In this document: positions 19,819 through 30,916 of the stretch, piece by piece
How positions within the stretch are numbered: the stretch's first letter is position 1
Layout: each line of letters begins with the position of its first letter
The notes under the pieces: model-generated
Database searches by the model: none
What the model was told of the DNA's origin: nothing
The model's input: only the letters and a program-made list of their open reading frames with translations
Position numbers and translations under genes: made by a program
Source: Powellomyces hirtus
Lineage: Eukaryota; Chytridiomycota; Chytridiomycetes; Spizellomycetales; Powellomycetaceae
Assembly: GCA_025526995.1 (NCBI GenBank)
Contig: JAHLKG010000004.1
Location: 1,240,001-1,304,000 of the forward strand
DNA length: 64,000 nt
Direction of reading: 5' to 3'

Positions 19819-22800
19819 CTACATGTCTAACTCGTTATCCTCGGTCGTGCCAGGCCTCGAATCAAAGGGAACCTCCGACATTTCATGCGGCGGATCGGAG
19901 GGCGGTTCATCGAGACCAGGTGTTTCTGCGCGGTCTTGAGGGTACTCCAATGTATCCTCTGCAGCAAATGCTGCTGATGGCTGGAGCACGCTTTCTTGGT
20001 CGGGAGAGTCGTAGCGATGGGGAGTTCCTGCGTGGGAGGGTTGTTCAGACTGTCGACTGTGCGGAGATGTGCTATTCGGTGATCTAGGCATGGCGGGCAA
20101 CACTGGTGGATTCCCTGGAGAAAGTCGGCCCTTAAATCTTCCTTTTGGAACAGTCGCAATACTAACCAGCTTGCCACGATTTTGCTGCATATACTGCTTC
20201 TTCAACTTGTCCATGCCTTTATCAAGCTGAGTTATCGAGTACCGGTACTCTCGCAGCTGTGCTTGATACATGTTGAGCTCGGTACCCATATGTTTGAACT
20301 GCATGGTTTTGTCATTCAGGATATGCTGATATTCGGATATCTGCTCGATCGCTTCTGGTCCCACTTGTTTGGCAAGCAGTGTTTTCAGATATAGATACAG
20401 CATCTCTTTACTGTGGATCATTTGCTCTTTGTCAGACTCTTCCTTGCTCTTTGAAATGAGCTGCCGCTGCAGCGAATGCAGCAGCTGGATCATATCGAAT
20501 GCCTTCGGATTCTTGCCTTCCAGTTTGCGCCATCGATGGACGTTGATGGGGTACTGCAGCTGATCTTCCAGCGCTTTGATACGCATTTGCTCCGTCAGCA
20601 AATCATTTTCTAGCTGTCGTGCCGTCTCTTGGGTATTTGCGAACTCGGCATCTTGCGACTTCAGCACAGCCTTCTGCCTTCGCAGCTCGGAAATCGTTCG
20701 CCTCGTTTCGTTCAGCTGAGATACCTGTTGGCTGTAGTGCTTCTCACTGCGGAGAAGTGAGACCTGCTGGAGTTTGAGCGAGTTGTACACTTTGGCAAGT
20801 TCTTCGTTCTGCCGTATCAGCTGGTTGCTGAGGTTGTCGCGTTCTGTGACCAGGATGTTCAGGGCATTTTCCTGCCGCGATCGCTCCATCTCTGCTTCCT
20901 TGACGAACTGATTCAGTTTGCTTGCTTCAGCAGCTTGTGTCCGAATATAAGACTGTCCCAGCTCGTTCTGATGTTGCAGGGTGTTGATCTCCTCCGTGAT
21001 AACCTCAATGTCTTTCTGCAGTCGCGCATACTCGGCCGCTTCCGCCGCTAACGCTTGATTTTTCGAGTTGATGTCCTCTTTGAACCCGTTGATCTGGAAG
21101 TTCATGATCTTGAGTTTTCTCTTCATCTTTGAGATTTCCGCTTGCGCTTCAATCAAATGTTTGCTGTGGAGATTCCGATCACTCTGAACGGCCTCGTAGA
21201 GGTTCTGTTGGTGTTTGAGTTTCGTGTCCGCTTGAACCGTGCGCTTTTTGAAATCAAACAGCTCAATCTCTTTACTCTTGATGTCCTGGATTCCTGTCAC
21301 GCACGAGCTCTGCAATCGAATGGATTCGACTATGTAGTTGTCACGTTCTCCCTCCAGCAACTTGATCTTCTTCTCCTGGTCAACAGTGTCCCGCTCATAT
21401 CTCAGGAGATCCAGCTCGATGTTGTGCCGGGCCTGCTTAGACAGCAAGATCATCTGACCATGGCCGTGAAGCTCACTCTGCGCTTTGCGGAAGTTGTTTT
21501 CGAGAATATCGCGTTCTCGCGATAGATCATCTATAGACTTTTTGTGGATGTCGGTTTGACGCTTCATGCGATCAATCTCGTCCAGTGTGCCCTCGCACTC
21601 TCCTCGGATGCCTTTACGCTCTAGCTCGGCCTCTAGCTTCTGCTCCTCACTAGCTTGGATCTTTTTTCCCAACGCTTCTTTGATTCGCGCCACTTTTTTC
21701 ACCTCGGTTGAGTTCTTCAGCAGCTCCGCCTCCCGTCGACTGAGCTCATTGGCTAGAACCCGATTTTCTTCAATCATCTGCGACGCCATCGTCATTTGCT
21801 CGTCTGCCTCTTGCTGCAACTGTATCGTCCGGGTCGTCAAGGTTTCTTGATCCTTCACCAATTTCTCAGTCATCTGCTTCTGCGATCGGATCTGCGACTC
21901 CAAAATCGAAATGTCATCCGTCGCTCGGTTCACCGAGTCTTGTTTCCCCCTCACTTCCTGTGATTTGACAGCCACAACTACCCGAAGTTCTCGCAAGTCC
22001 CGTTCGAGTCGCTCCTTGTTTCGCAACTCAGCATCAATATCCGCTTTTTTGGACGCGCTCCGGTCTCGCAGATCATAGATCTCATGCTCCAGTTCCCGTT
22101 TTTGCTGATCGGCCTGCTTGATCCGTTCCGACACGTTCGCAATGCTGTTTCGCAAATGCACAATCTTCTCGAGTTCCTCATCCAGTTCTTTGGTAGATTG
22201 CTCTTTCGCGGAAAGAAGCTCTTGTAGTGCCTTTTCCTGTGTAGCACTCAATCCAACGCCCTGCTTCAACGTCGAGTTGAGATTGGCCACCTCTAATCTC
22301 AGCTGTCGCAACTCCTCCTTCCCGTTCTCTTCCCGCTTGCCACTAGATTCCACCGTCTCCTCCGCTTTGGCGATCTGAGCCTTCAGAGATTTAATAAGCT
22401 GCTGATCGTGAACGGACGACTCTTTTGCATCTTGGGTTTGAGCCAGGTGCACTCGGTACTCCCCATGGGTCCGTTCGTACTGCCCGTACAGCTTCTCGAT
22501 ATGATCTCGGGACCTCGCGACGGCGCGGTGCATCTTTTCATACTCAATTCGGAACGGATTGAGAGATGTGTCTTCGGCAATTTCTTGCCATGTGCTGTCG
22601 TACTCCAGCTCCATTGCGACGTATAGGCTGTCATGGTGGGTTTTAACTTCCGCGCCTGGCAAATCGTTCACAATTGGTTCTGGTATGGGTTCTGGTACTT
22701 CCACCGCTCCAGTAGATGCAGAAGAGTCTGGTTGATTGGAAGGCGCTCCAGCGGCCTGATGTGCTGCGTCATCGCCTGGGGTTTCTGTAGATGAGGAGAC

Positions 22801-23091
22801 CGGCATCACTCCGATCTCAGAGGCACGTTCTTCCGCCGATGCAGATGACGGCTCCATTCGAGCTCCAGAGTTTTCGACAGCTGTTCCAGGAGCAGCCTCA
22901 TCCAGGGAGCCAGGTATTCCCGGTGTCGACATATTTCGAGCGGTTCCTGCGTCGGATGTTGTTGCTGGTCCTTCCAGACCTGACGAGTCTTCCACAAGCG
23001 GCTCTGCTCCACGGGAAGCTGAATCTCGATCAGCTCGTGAAGCTGCGGATCCACCAACTATTGAAGCTCTTCTTGCGCGTTTGGATGACAT
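19819..23091 (-). CDS. CFAP58: CFAP58 (CCDC147) cilia- and flagella-associated coiled-coil protein
   Basis: A single uninterrupted frame codes 1090 residues, against about 870 in animals. The extra length is disordered sequence at both ends. The conserved start region YVAMELEYDSTWQEIAED...NPFRIEYEKMH is near residue 155. It is followed by about 700 residues of continuous coiled coil. The family signature near the end, WRKLEGKNPKAFDMIQLLHS, is followed by the GPEAIEQISEYQ and ELNMYQAQLREYRY segments. CFAP58 acts in the axoneme and in intraflagellar or manchette transport, and it is needed for motile flagella. Its presence points to a zoospore-forming fungus. The absence of introns is unusual beside the intron-rich neighbours. 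Confidence 0.93.
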   Translation of the reverse strand: MSSKRARRASIVGGSAASRADRDSASRGAEPLVEDSSGLEGPATTSDAGTARNMSTPGIPGSLDEAAPGTAVENSGARMEPSSASAEERASEIGVMPVSSSTETPGDDAAHQAAGAPSNQPDSSASTGAVEVPEPIPEPIVNDLPGAEVKTHHDSLYVAMELEYDSTWQEIAEDTSLNPFRIEYEKMHRAVARSRDHIEKLYGQYERTHGEYRVHLAQTQDAKESSVHDQQLIKSLKAQIAKAEETVESSGKREENGKEELRQLRLEVANLNSTLKQGVGLSATQEKALQELLSAKEQSTKELDEELEKIVHLRNSIANVSERIKQADQQKRELEHEIYDLRDRSASKKADIDAELRNKERLERDLRELRVVVAVKSQEVRGKQDSVNRATDDISILESQIRSQKQMTEKLVKDQETLTTRTIQLQQEADEQMTMASQMIEENRVLANELSRREAELLKNSTEVKKVARIKEALGKKIQASEEQKLEAELERKGIRGECEGTLDEIDRMKRQTDIHKKSIDDLSRERDILENNFRKAQSELHGHGQMILLSKQARHNIELDLLRYERDTVDQEKKIKLLEGERDNYIVESIRLQSSCVTGIQDIKSKEIELFDFKKRTVQADTKLKHQQNLYEAVQSDRNLHSKHLIEAQAEISKMKRKLKIMNFQINGFKEDINSKNQALAAEAAEYARLQKDIEVITEEINTLQHQNELGQSYIRTQAAEASKLNQFVKEAEMERSRQENALNILVTERDNLSNQLIRQNEELAKVYNSLKLQQVSLLRSEKHYSQQVSQLNETRRTISELRRQKAVLKSQDAEFANTQETARQLENDLLTEQMRIKALEDQLQYPINVHRWRKLEGKNPKAFDMIQLLHSLQRQLISKSKEESDKEQMIHSKEMLYLYLKTLLAKQVGPEAIEQISEYQHILNDKTMQFKHMGTELNMYQAQLREYRYSITQLDKGMDKLKKQYMQQNRGKLVSIATVPKGRFKGRLSPGNPPVLPAMPRSPNSTSPHSRQSEQPSHAGTPHRYDSPDQESVLQPSAAFAAEDTLEYPQDRAETPGLDEPPSDPPHEMSEVPFDSRPGTTEDNELDM

Positions 23092-23348
23092 TAGTGGATA
23101 TCAATCAAAAATAGGGTGGGTACCGTTTACCAGCCTTATTCCAACGCGAGGGTTCAGGGATTTTTCTGGATTGTCGGAACGATCACAGGCGCGCTTACGC
23201 AAGCGGTCAAGTGGCTTAGCTCCGAGTTTCCGACCGAGTTCAACACAGGAATGAATCCGGTAATACATGTAGACAAAACTAATATTTACAGGGAAGAAGC
23301 TACCTATGACCAAAACTGCGGCGAGACCTAAGTGGGAATACCGTACGT

Positions 23349-25979
23349 CTACAAAAACACCTTCCCCAAACGGATCATCGAATCACGAACTTCCGGCTCT
23401 AGCAGACCCAATTTTGCAGCTAACAAGGACAGCGAAGATTGAGAATTGAGACGGTCGCGTTGGGAGACAAGTACAAGGTCGCTTGCTGAGTGGCTCACCT
23501 TGTGTATCAGCGACGAGCTTCAGTATGCTTGGCAGTTGACGCAGGGGATGTCCTTTCGGGATGCTTTGTGCACAGCCTGTAAATGCTAGATGAACAACTT
23601 GTAACTGAGTATGGACGATTCTCAAAGTAGGGCCGGAAAGAAGCATGTAACGTACCTGATGCCGATATCAGCCACAGTTCTTTGAGGTCAGCCCAGTCAA
23701 CAACGGCGCCAGCACGGGATGTCTCAAGTCCCGCAAGCAGGAACGATGCCGCGTGATCAACGATTTCCGCAATTATCTTCTCGTTGCTTTGGACTTGTGC
23801 AGCGGTTAAGTTCCGGATCACCATGACCGAAAATGCAATATAATGTGCCAGAACAATCATATCTGCCGATCGGGGGTCCTGTCCGCGAAGACGATTCATA
23901 TCTGCGAGTGACAGTGCGAGAGCTTCCAAAAACGTGTTGCTTTCGGCTTTGACTGCTGTGTCTCCTTTGGTGGCAACGATGTTGAGCAGGATGGAAACGA
24001 TTGATAACGAGAGGGGTGAAATGGCGTTGAGATTCCGCCAAAAGTTAACAATCATGCCGCAGCCGCCGGCGTCCAAAAATGCGTCGCGGATTTGTGGATC
24101 GGCGGTGATATTTACGAGGGCAGGACCGAGAAACTCTATGGGATGTATCCCTACGCATTCCAGTCTTAGAACCTGCTGATTAGCATACAGCGCGTTGATG
24201 ATCGCAGATCCGAGTTTTATACTTTACCTGGATCTTCCTGCGATCACGATGATTGGTATCACCTGCTGAATTTCTTTCGGTGCTAAGCTGTCCTCCTCCG
24301 CTAGCCATGTAGACATCAACCGTAAACACGCTGCCGTCACAACATTGTCCACAAGTGCCCTGTCTTTCTTGTACTGGAAGTTGGCCTAGGTAACCGAGGG
24401 GCGCGGTGAGATGACGGACGACTTTTGCATACTCGAATTACAGCCATATGTACATAAATATCGACCAGGTATGAGCGCACAGACTCAAATGTCTCATGTA
24501 GAGACTCCCTTATTGACGACAGGATATCGGTGGACATCGTCGTCGGCGCTTCGTCGGTACTGAGCTCAATAAGTCCCCTCATCAAAAGCTCAACAATCTC
24601 AGCACACACTGGCAGAACGGTAGAGACTCGAGACTTCGCTTCGGGAACTTCCGAGGCTGGGATGTCATCTAGCAGCACCCGGATTTCCCCGCCGGCCAGG
24701 TGGACCAAGAGAGTCCAAAACTGCGTTTCGGAAAGCTGACCCGAGTCGCCTTGTTTCTTTGAGGAGTCCACCGCCATCCACTTCGATCCCAGCTGACGCA
24801 GCATAGAGGAGCTCAAGATAAATGCCATATCTCGCTGTTCCAATCCTGATTCCAGCGTTAGCTCCTGTGCAAGGTGATGTCGCGACCAGAGTAGCCTTAC
24901 CAATCTTGCTGCGCAGAATAGTCGTGACGCCCTGTCGTACGTCTAGCGCCCACGATGGCATTGTGTTGGTCTTTCGGACAGTCTACGTGTCTTGGTGTTA
25001 TTCAATAGCTCCCAGTTTCGCACAAGCCACATGGTGCACATCGTACCTGATCCGCACTCATCTCCACCAAGAACCGTGCACATTCAAACTTAAGCTGACC
25101 ATTATTCGTCGCAAACACACGAGCAACTTCGGGGAGCAACTGATGCGACACCTCCTCCGTACTCCGACCCATATAAGTGGTACTTGAGCTAACTTGTGCG
25201 TACAGTTGCTCGAGAACTCTGAGTGCCTGCAACGATACTATCCTAAAATCAGCCTGACGCATGCAATTCCCAGATGTGTCAAACGTCTCTTACGTTCTTC
25301 CGTTTGCCCACTCAGTACGCAAATGATGCATCTCAGCGTGTCTTCCTCGAGTGTCACCGCGGCGCTATCGGCGGACATTGCCATCCTGTGCAAGCATTGT
25401 AGGACCGTCCCAACTGTTTCCGCAGTTTCTCTAGATACGCGAGAGACGACGTGAGGCCAAACAAGGACGAAGTAGGCGGAATATCAGATCTCAGAACGGT
25501 TGGTCCTTACTTTATGAGCAGTTTCGCTAAACAAGGGATCTGTGTCGTCAATTCTGCACGAGAAAGGTAAAGATGAGTATGACAGATCCTCAACCTCAAA
25601 TCTGCACGGAGATGTACCTGGCCGACCCACCAGATCATCCTCTGCCGCGAAGCCCGCTATCAAATTCACCGCGATAGAATGCAAATCCTCCTGTGGCATA
25701 TCAGGTGTATCCTCTACCATTGAGACGTAAGCATCAACATAAGCGACTTCCCCAACATCAATCATCCGCAATCCCCTCACCAGCGGACAGAAGCCTTTCC
25801 ACAAAGGACCAGTTCATTCGTTCAAAACAAAGCCAAAGTTTCCTTCCATTGCTTTGCGGGTCGTCCAGCAGCCGAGGCAATAGGAGCAGTGCCACGAACT
25901 TTTCTTCGTCTGTGCTGTTTTCCGAAAGAAGCTCCAAGCATTTCAGCAATTGTTGATCCTCTGTCGGTTCGGATGACAT
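23349..25979 (-). CDS. Neurochondrin-family protein, 11 exons
   Basis: Exons 25979-25781, 25713-25618, 25553-25511, 25430-25294, 25237-25047, 24982-24901, 24845-24442, 24367-24228, 24164-23656, 23576-23499 and 23419-23349 sum to 650 codons (649 residues; animal neurochondrin is about 730). Family-like segments include DEEKFVALLLLPRLL near the start, TTILRSKIG, a WLAEEDSLAPKEIQQVIPII block matching the neurochondrin WLAEE...KE...LLPFL region, and DWADLKELWLISASG near the end. The protein is an all-helical armadillo-like solenoid. Animal neurochondrin binds GPCR tails, Rab5 and SMN. The fungal role is unknown. Exons as short as 43 nt occur. The exon at 24982-24901 requires the branch site GCTAACG and the acceptor just before 24845. 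Confidence 0.82.
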
Positions 25980-26294
25980 GGCGTGCATGACAAAACAAGG
26001 GAATGAGAACGAGTTGACATGTGCATTCCCCTGTCAATTTAAAGAAATTGACGGCGCGACGCGCTCCTCTCCATCCCATCCTCTTCCTTCACTCTTCCTT
26101 ACTTGTCCATCTCCATGTGCGCCATTCGCGGATGAATCCACTCATAGTTGTCCTCCGTAGAATAACCTTCGATACACCACCCAGCAACCACTTCCTCTAA
26201 CAGAAAACGGCGGGTGAGGTTCCCAGGGTGCGCCTCTGCCAGCTGAGCAACACTCCCACACGCCAGATCTCGCATCGAATTCCAGTGTAACGGA
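25980..26294. promoter_or_regulatory. Divergent promoter region, neurochondrin / SANT-repeat gene
   Basis: 315 bp separate two start codons on opposite strands, so both genes probably share this region. No TATA box or known operator stands out. Confidence 0.5.
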
Positions 26295-27470
26295 ATGTTT
26301 GCGCTCGGCCGCTTCTTCCGGGGGACGCATTCATTATCATCCGCTATAGGATTACCGGTTCCCAGTCTCAGAGCCTTCCATGTTGGTTGGGCTGTGCGAA
26401 AGGTTGCAACTGGTGAACCGTCCTCTCCGTCGTCGTTTAAACAAGAGCCGGCAAACAACAAGGCTCCTCCTATCAAAACACATTGGAGATGGACACCTGA
26501 AGAAGACGATGTGCTAACTGAATCACGCTCCACAGGACTCAGTTACAAAGCAATATCTAGACACTTGAACCGACGATCCGAAATGGCCTGCATGCAACGA
26601 GTGGTTGCCCTTCGTCATCCCGCAGTGAAGTTCGGCCCATTCAAACCGGTGGAGGACACACAGATTCTTGAAGCACAGGAATTGTCATTGAACACTGGCA
26701 GCCGACTTAATGTTCAGAGCCTTGCCCAGGGGCTGGGGCGCTCTGCGGCCTCGGTGCGCAAACGTTTGCGATGGCTAGAGACAAGGAACACAAGACGTGT
26801 CGGTGCTTGGACGGCGGCTGAGGTGGAATACTTGAGCTCTGCTTTAGCAGCTACTCCTGCGGGACAGACAGCTCGGTGGACAAGTTTGGCCGTGCAGCTC
26901 AAGCGATCAGCATCGTCAGTACAACAAAAGTCCGAGCGCTTGAGTGCAGCCGTAGACAGCCGACCTTGGAGCAAAGAAGATGACGAACGTCTTGCACAAT
27001 ATGTCTCTGCAGCATCTTTTTCTGGCGAGCGGATACAATGGACTCACACTGCTCGCCTGCTGAAGCGTCCAGCGAAGGAAACTCGCTTGAGGTGGTCTAC
27101 TGTTCTTGACCCAGAGATGAAGCATGGTGCTTGGTCACTGTCCGAGAATGACACCTTGCGGAACCTCGTAGACGAGGCACGGTTGGCCGGTAACGCTCCT
27201 AGTTGGCTAAAATGGGAGGCGATTTTCAAGCGGCTATTTCAGGAGATGATGACCCATTATCGCCGCCACCTGCAGCCGACTGGACAACCAAGCCGGACAC
27301 GTTTCTCACTTGAAGAAGATGAGGCGTTCAAGAAGATGGTGAAGCTAGCCAAAGAAAATTATTGCAGACCATCATGGGTTAAGATTGGGGAGGCGTTAGG
27401 ACGGACTCAAGGTTCTGTCTGGAGCCGATGGAACAAACATGAAAAGCGAGATGCAGCACTACGGAAATAG
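26295..27470 (+). CDS. Six-repeat SANT/Myb-like protein
   Basis: An intronless frame of 391 residues. From about residue 63 the protein consists of six tandem Myb/SANT-like helical repeats of about 50 residues. They begin WRWTPEEDD, GPFKPVEDT, GAWTAAEVE, RPWSKEDDE, GAWSLSEND and TRFSLEEDE. Each ends with a recognition-helix-like stretch such as LGRSAASVRKRLRWL or LGRTQGSVWSRWNKH. Such arrays bind DNA or histones; a SNAPC4-like set of repeats is the nearest architecture I know. The first 40 residues (MFALGRFFRGTHSLSSAIGL and on) are rich in Arg and Ser with no acidic residue until position 41. That would suit a mitochondrial presequence. Nuclear or mitochondrial location is therefore open. Confidence 0.78.
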   Translation: MFALGRFFRGTHSLSSAIGLPVPSLRAFHVGWAVRKVATGEPSSPSSFKQEPANNKAPPIKTHWRWTPEEDDVLTESRSTGLSYKAISRHLNRRSEMACMQRVVALRHPAVKFGPFKPVEDTQILEAQELSLNTGSRLNVQSLAQGLGRSAASVRKRLRWLETRNTRRVGAWTAAEVEYLSSALAATPAGQTARWTSLAVQLKRSASSVQQKSERLSAAVDSRPWSKEDDERLAQYVSAASFSGERIQWTHTARLLKRPAKETRLRWSTVLDPEMKHGAWSLSENDTLRNLVDEARLAGNAPSWLKWEAIFKRLFQEMMTHYRRHLQPTGQPSRTRFSLEEDEAFKKMVKLAKENYCRPSWVKIGEALGRTQGSVWSRWNKHEKRDAALRK

Positions 27471-28009
27471 CCCTTTTCTACAATATCAATTGCGAAAGCG
27501 CAGGGGCAAGTCTCTCTGCATCAAACAAAAACCATTCTGCGGTTGAGAGATAGTGGCCTCAACCTCATGTAGGATCTGAAGAGCGCCGTTTTTTTTTTTT
27601 TTTTTTTTTTTTTTTTCAAAGCGTTCCTGTGAGAGAGTGGGCTGGGACGTGCAATCGTGCTTTTACGAATGTAGCGCTAATAACGTTCAGCACTGTTGAA
27701 TAATACTACAACCTAAAGTTAGTGAACATCGTAATAAGGTTTCAGGACAATCAACTTGAATCTCAAAAGATATTTCCCAATGGAAAAGGAATGAAAAACA
27801 AAGAGGTATTCCAGATCCCATTACAAAACTACCAACGTCAAGCATAAACACATCCCTCTCGCCCGCACCGCCGGGCAGAACAGGGAGGTGGGCATACGGG
27901 GGGGTTACTACTATATAGCTACTACTATTTGCTACTGGCTAACGTGTTTTTCTCTCTCTACTATTCTATCTACACAATTAAAAAAGAACAGATCTTTGGA
28001 TTACATTAT
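27471..28009. other. Intergenic, convergent 3' ends, with T-tract
   Basis: This lies between the SANT-repeat gene and the end of the TRP-like gene, which converge. It contains a run of 28 T at 27589-27616 and no supported reading frame. Confidence 0.5.
27589..27616. repeat. Poly-T tract, 28 nt
   Basis: 28 consecutive T residues lie about 120 bp after the SANT-repeat stop codon. It could be a homopolymer microsatellite or, read on the minus strand, the A-tail relic of a retroposed RNA. No retroposed body was recognised beside it. Confidence 0.9.
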
Positions 28010-30916
28010 CTAAGTATCGAGGTAGGGATTGTTTTGTTCGGTAACAGTATGCATTTCGAGTTGTTCGACGGGTGTGGGTGGCGTGAGGGGTTGGGTCGGT
28101 TTTCGAGTCAGGGTTGGGTAGCGTTTGACTTTCTGGGGTCGGGCGGGCGCTGCGGTCGCGGCGGGTTTGAGGAAGGTGAGGGCAGGGGATGCGGTGGGGG
28201 TGAGAGGGGCGTTCAATGCGGCCTTCATGGCGCGGGCACGGGAAAAGTAGTCTTCTTCGCTGTAGACGTTTCCGGGAAGGACAGTGGGTGGAGGGAGTGT
28301 TACTGTGGCTGCTGCTGCGGGCGCGGGTGCGGCGGATGAGGATGCAGATGCAGAGGCAGTAGCGGCGGAAATCGGGTTCGGGCTCGCGTGGCGGAGGAGT
28401 GGGGAGTTTGATCGTTGGGCGTTGGGGTCGTAGCGCTCTTCGTCGTCGGAGCGGGCCGTGCGCGCCGTGTTGTGGGTGCGGGTTGTGCCGCTGCGTCCGA
28501 GGGAAGATGTCGGTTTGCTGTTCATTGCCGTGTTGTTGCTCGTGATGGTGTCGCGGCGGCTGGTGGCGGATGGGAAACGGGTGGCTGCACCGCGGGGCAA
28601 CGAGCCGGATTCCGAGGTTGATTTGTGGATATGGACGGGATCGGTGGCGACGAGGGCTCGGGGTGGGCTCTTGCGTTTGAATCCCTTGAGTGCGAGCGTG
28701 GCAAACTTGATTCCGGAGGAGGTGAGGAAGAGTCCGTGGACGCCGAGGCAGGAGAGGATGAGGGAGCCAACAATCATTTCCGTCATCCACTCCACCCCAA
28801 AGTATCGCGAGATGATGAAAAAGACAAAAACAAACAAAAAGATCCCGGCTCGGCAGAACGCCAAAAACAGTTGCCACATGTTGGCTGCCTTGCCCGCAAA
28901 CGGTCGTTTCCACAAGAGGTACAAGAAGAGCACTCCATCTCCGCTGAACATGACCGCAAATTGGAAGTACGGCGGGACAATTTTGCCCAAGATGCCGACA
29001 GCGATCGCGGGCGCAATGCGGAGGTACCACGTAAGAACAATCAAGAACTCGGCGTGGGCAATGAAGTGAGTGGGGTCGTAGTTGTTCAGGAAGGGACCGT
29101 AGAGAAGCATAAACTTTTGCGAGAGGTACAGGGGTGGAAGAGGCCATGAAGCCGAGCGGGAGGCAGATGTTGCCGTCGTGGCGGCGGAGGACACAGAGAA
29201 AGCGCGGAGTGGCTTGAATGGGATTTCAATATCCCGGGCCGCGGTGGTGGGACCTGCGGCAGTGGTACCAGTTCCAACAGATGAGATAGACATCGCTCTC
29301 ATACGTGCGTAAACGTCCGCAGCCTCCCTCGTGACGGCCTGATCTCTCGTAAATGAGCGAACAGACTGAGCGCGGGCACGACCTTCGGACTCGGAGCCTC
29401 TTCGGAAATTCTGGATGTTGCCACGGACGCTCTTGGCGTAGACTTTGTCTGCAATTTCGGGATCCTTCTGGTCCAGAGTGCGATTCATGCGAGCGATTCC
29501 AATTAAGCGGAGCGTCATTCCGATGGGAACCATCACACCAAACACCACAAAGACGATTCCGGCCAATGCCATGACGCTCGGGGGTTCGTTGGCGAGAGTG
29601 AGCTGGTGTAGGGATGTGGATGTCAGGCCAAAATAGAAAAGGATGAGAGTACGGACGGCCCAGCCGCCCATGTAGTGTCGGATGTGGTGATGTTCTCCGT
29701 CGTCGTTGGCAAAAATGTCTTCCTTTTCGGTGCGGCGGCGGTAGACAAATCTGATGAATGCTAGGCCGGTACCAGCAAACAAAATGATCAAAAGCACAAA
29801 CAGGAAAGGGATCAAAGTGTTCAGAAACATCTCCTTGCTTGTCATGCCGACCATCGCAGTGTAGCGTTCGTATCCTGTAATGGCAGTTCCTTGCGGGACA
29901 CCATCGAACGTTGGAGCACCAGGACTGGCCATTTGTCTGCCAATCAATTTTGCAACCCTAGCTCCAGTGCGTGCCTTCGCCTCCGCTCCCTCCTGAGCAA
30001 GGACCACAAGTCCTCCATTTCGAATGTGATTCGCAATCGAGCGGATAAAGCTCACGTTCCATGTTCCAGTGGCCCACGTGAACAATCTCACAAAATCTTG
30101 GTATACAGCAGGGTAGTCAAAGTTGAGCTGGCCCGACGCGGCAATGAACTGCGCAAACAGCGCAACGTGCATGAACGACGGTCCAACGCGGGATGGCAGC
30201 AGGCGCGCTGTTGGGGCCCAGCCTGAGGACATGTCGTAAATGGTGGGTTCGTAGCCCGACCGCAGGTATCGCATCAATAACGTGGTGAAGCCGGCTGAGA
30301 CCGCGGTGAAAAGAGATGCATAGGTGACAATGTGTGAAATGCCGGAAGAGACCAGCTGCAGGTGGACTCGAATACACATCATCTCCTTGGCATCATCGGT
30401 TCCATCGAGAAAAGCTACTCGTGGATGCCAGTCGACAAAAGGCATGTTGATAGGAATGGGGATGGTCTGTCAAGAACGAACACGGAATCCGTCAGTCATC
30501 CGGCCGTTTCTAGAAAAAGACTTGTGAAATCCCACCTTTTTGAACACAAACTTCCCAGGCTGAACAGGACAAGGGATAGCGCCACAGATATCTTCGGTGA
30601 CTCCATTGGTATCAAAGCCCACAATCTGCAAACCGGTCTGCACCGTTCCGTTTGTCATGCGTGGAGTTCCGAGTGCGACATTGCCCAGCGGTACCGTAGT
30701 GGTTGCTTCCCCAAGCACATCGAGCAGCTTTGCATTTTGGTCGTAAGACGCACGCAGTGCCGTGACTTGCACCGGATAGCCTTCTGATCCATAGCAAGCC
30801 GACCATGGGAGGTATTGGGAAGTTGCAGAATCGGCGGCTGAGACGACAGGAAGGAATGTTGCTGTTGTTGTTGCAGCGGCCGCCGCGAATGTTGCTACTG
30901 CAGTTCTAAATTTCAT
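28010..30916 (-). CDS. Fungal TRP-like channel (FLC/Pkd2 type) with ML-like domain
   Basis: Exons 30916-30536 and 30466-28010 join at phase 0 to 945 residues. The start at 30916 gives a signal peptide (MKFRTAVATFAAAAATTTAT...PVVSA). About 130 residues follow, an ML-like lumenal domain with Cys residues near LPWSACYGS and DICGAIPCPVQPGKF. The membrane region has about nine helices, among them FLNTLIPFLFVLLIILFAGT, TLILFYFGLTSTSL, VMALAGIVFVVFGVMVPI and AGIFLFVFVFFIISRYF. The cytosolic tail of about 190 residues is Ser/Arg/Ala-rich and disordered. This order matches the fungal TRP-like family (yeast Flc1-3, fission yeast Pkd2), which acts in calcium and FAD handling, cell wall and cytokinesis. 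The intron is 69 nt. Confidence 0.9.

Noticed and set aside
27978..29147. 389-codon minus-strand frame rich in Arg/Pro/His
   Set aside because: It is a shifted-frame shadow of the TRP-like channel on the same strand. Its composition reflects GC-rich sequence, not a protein family.
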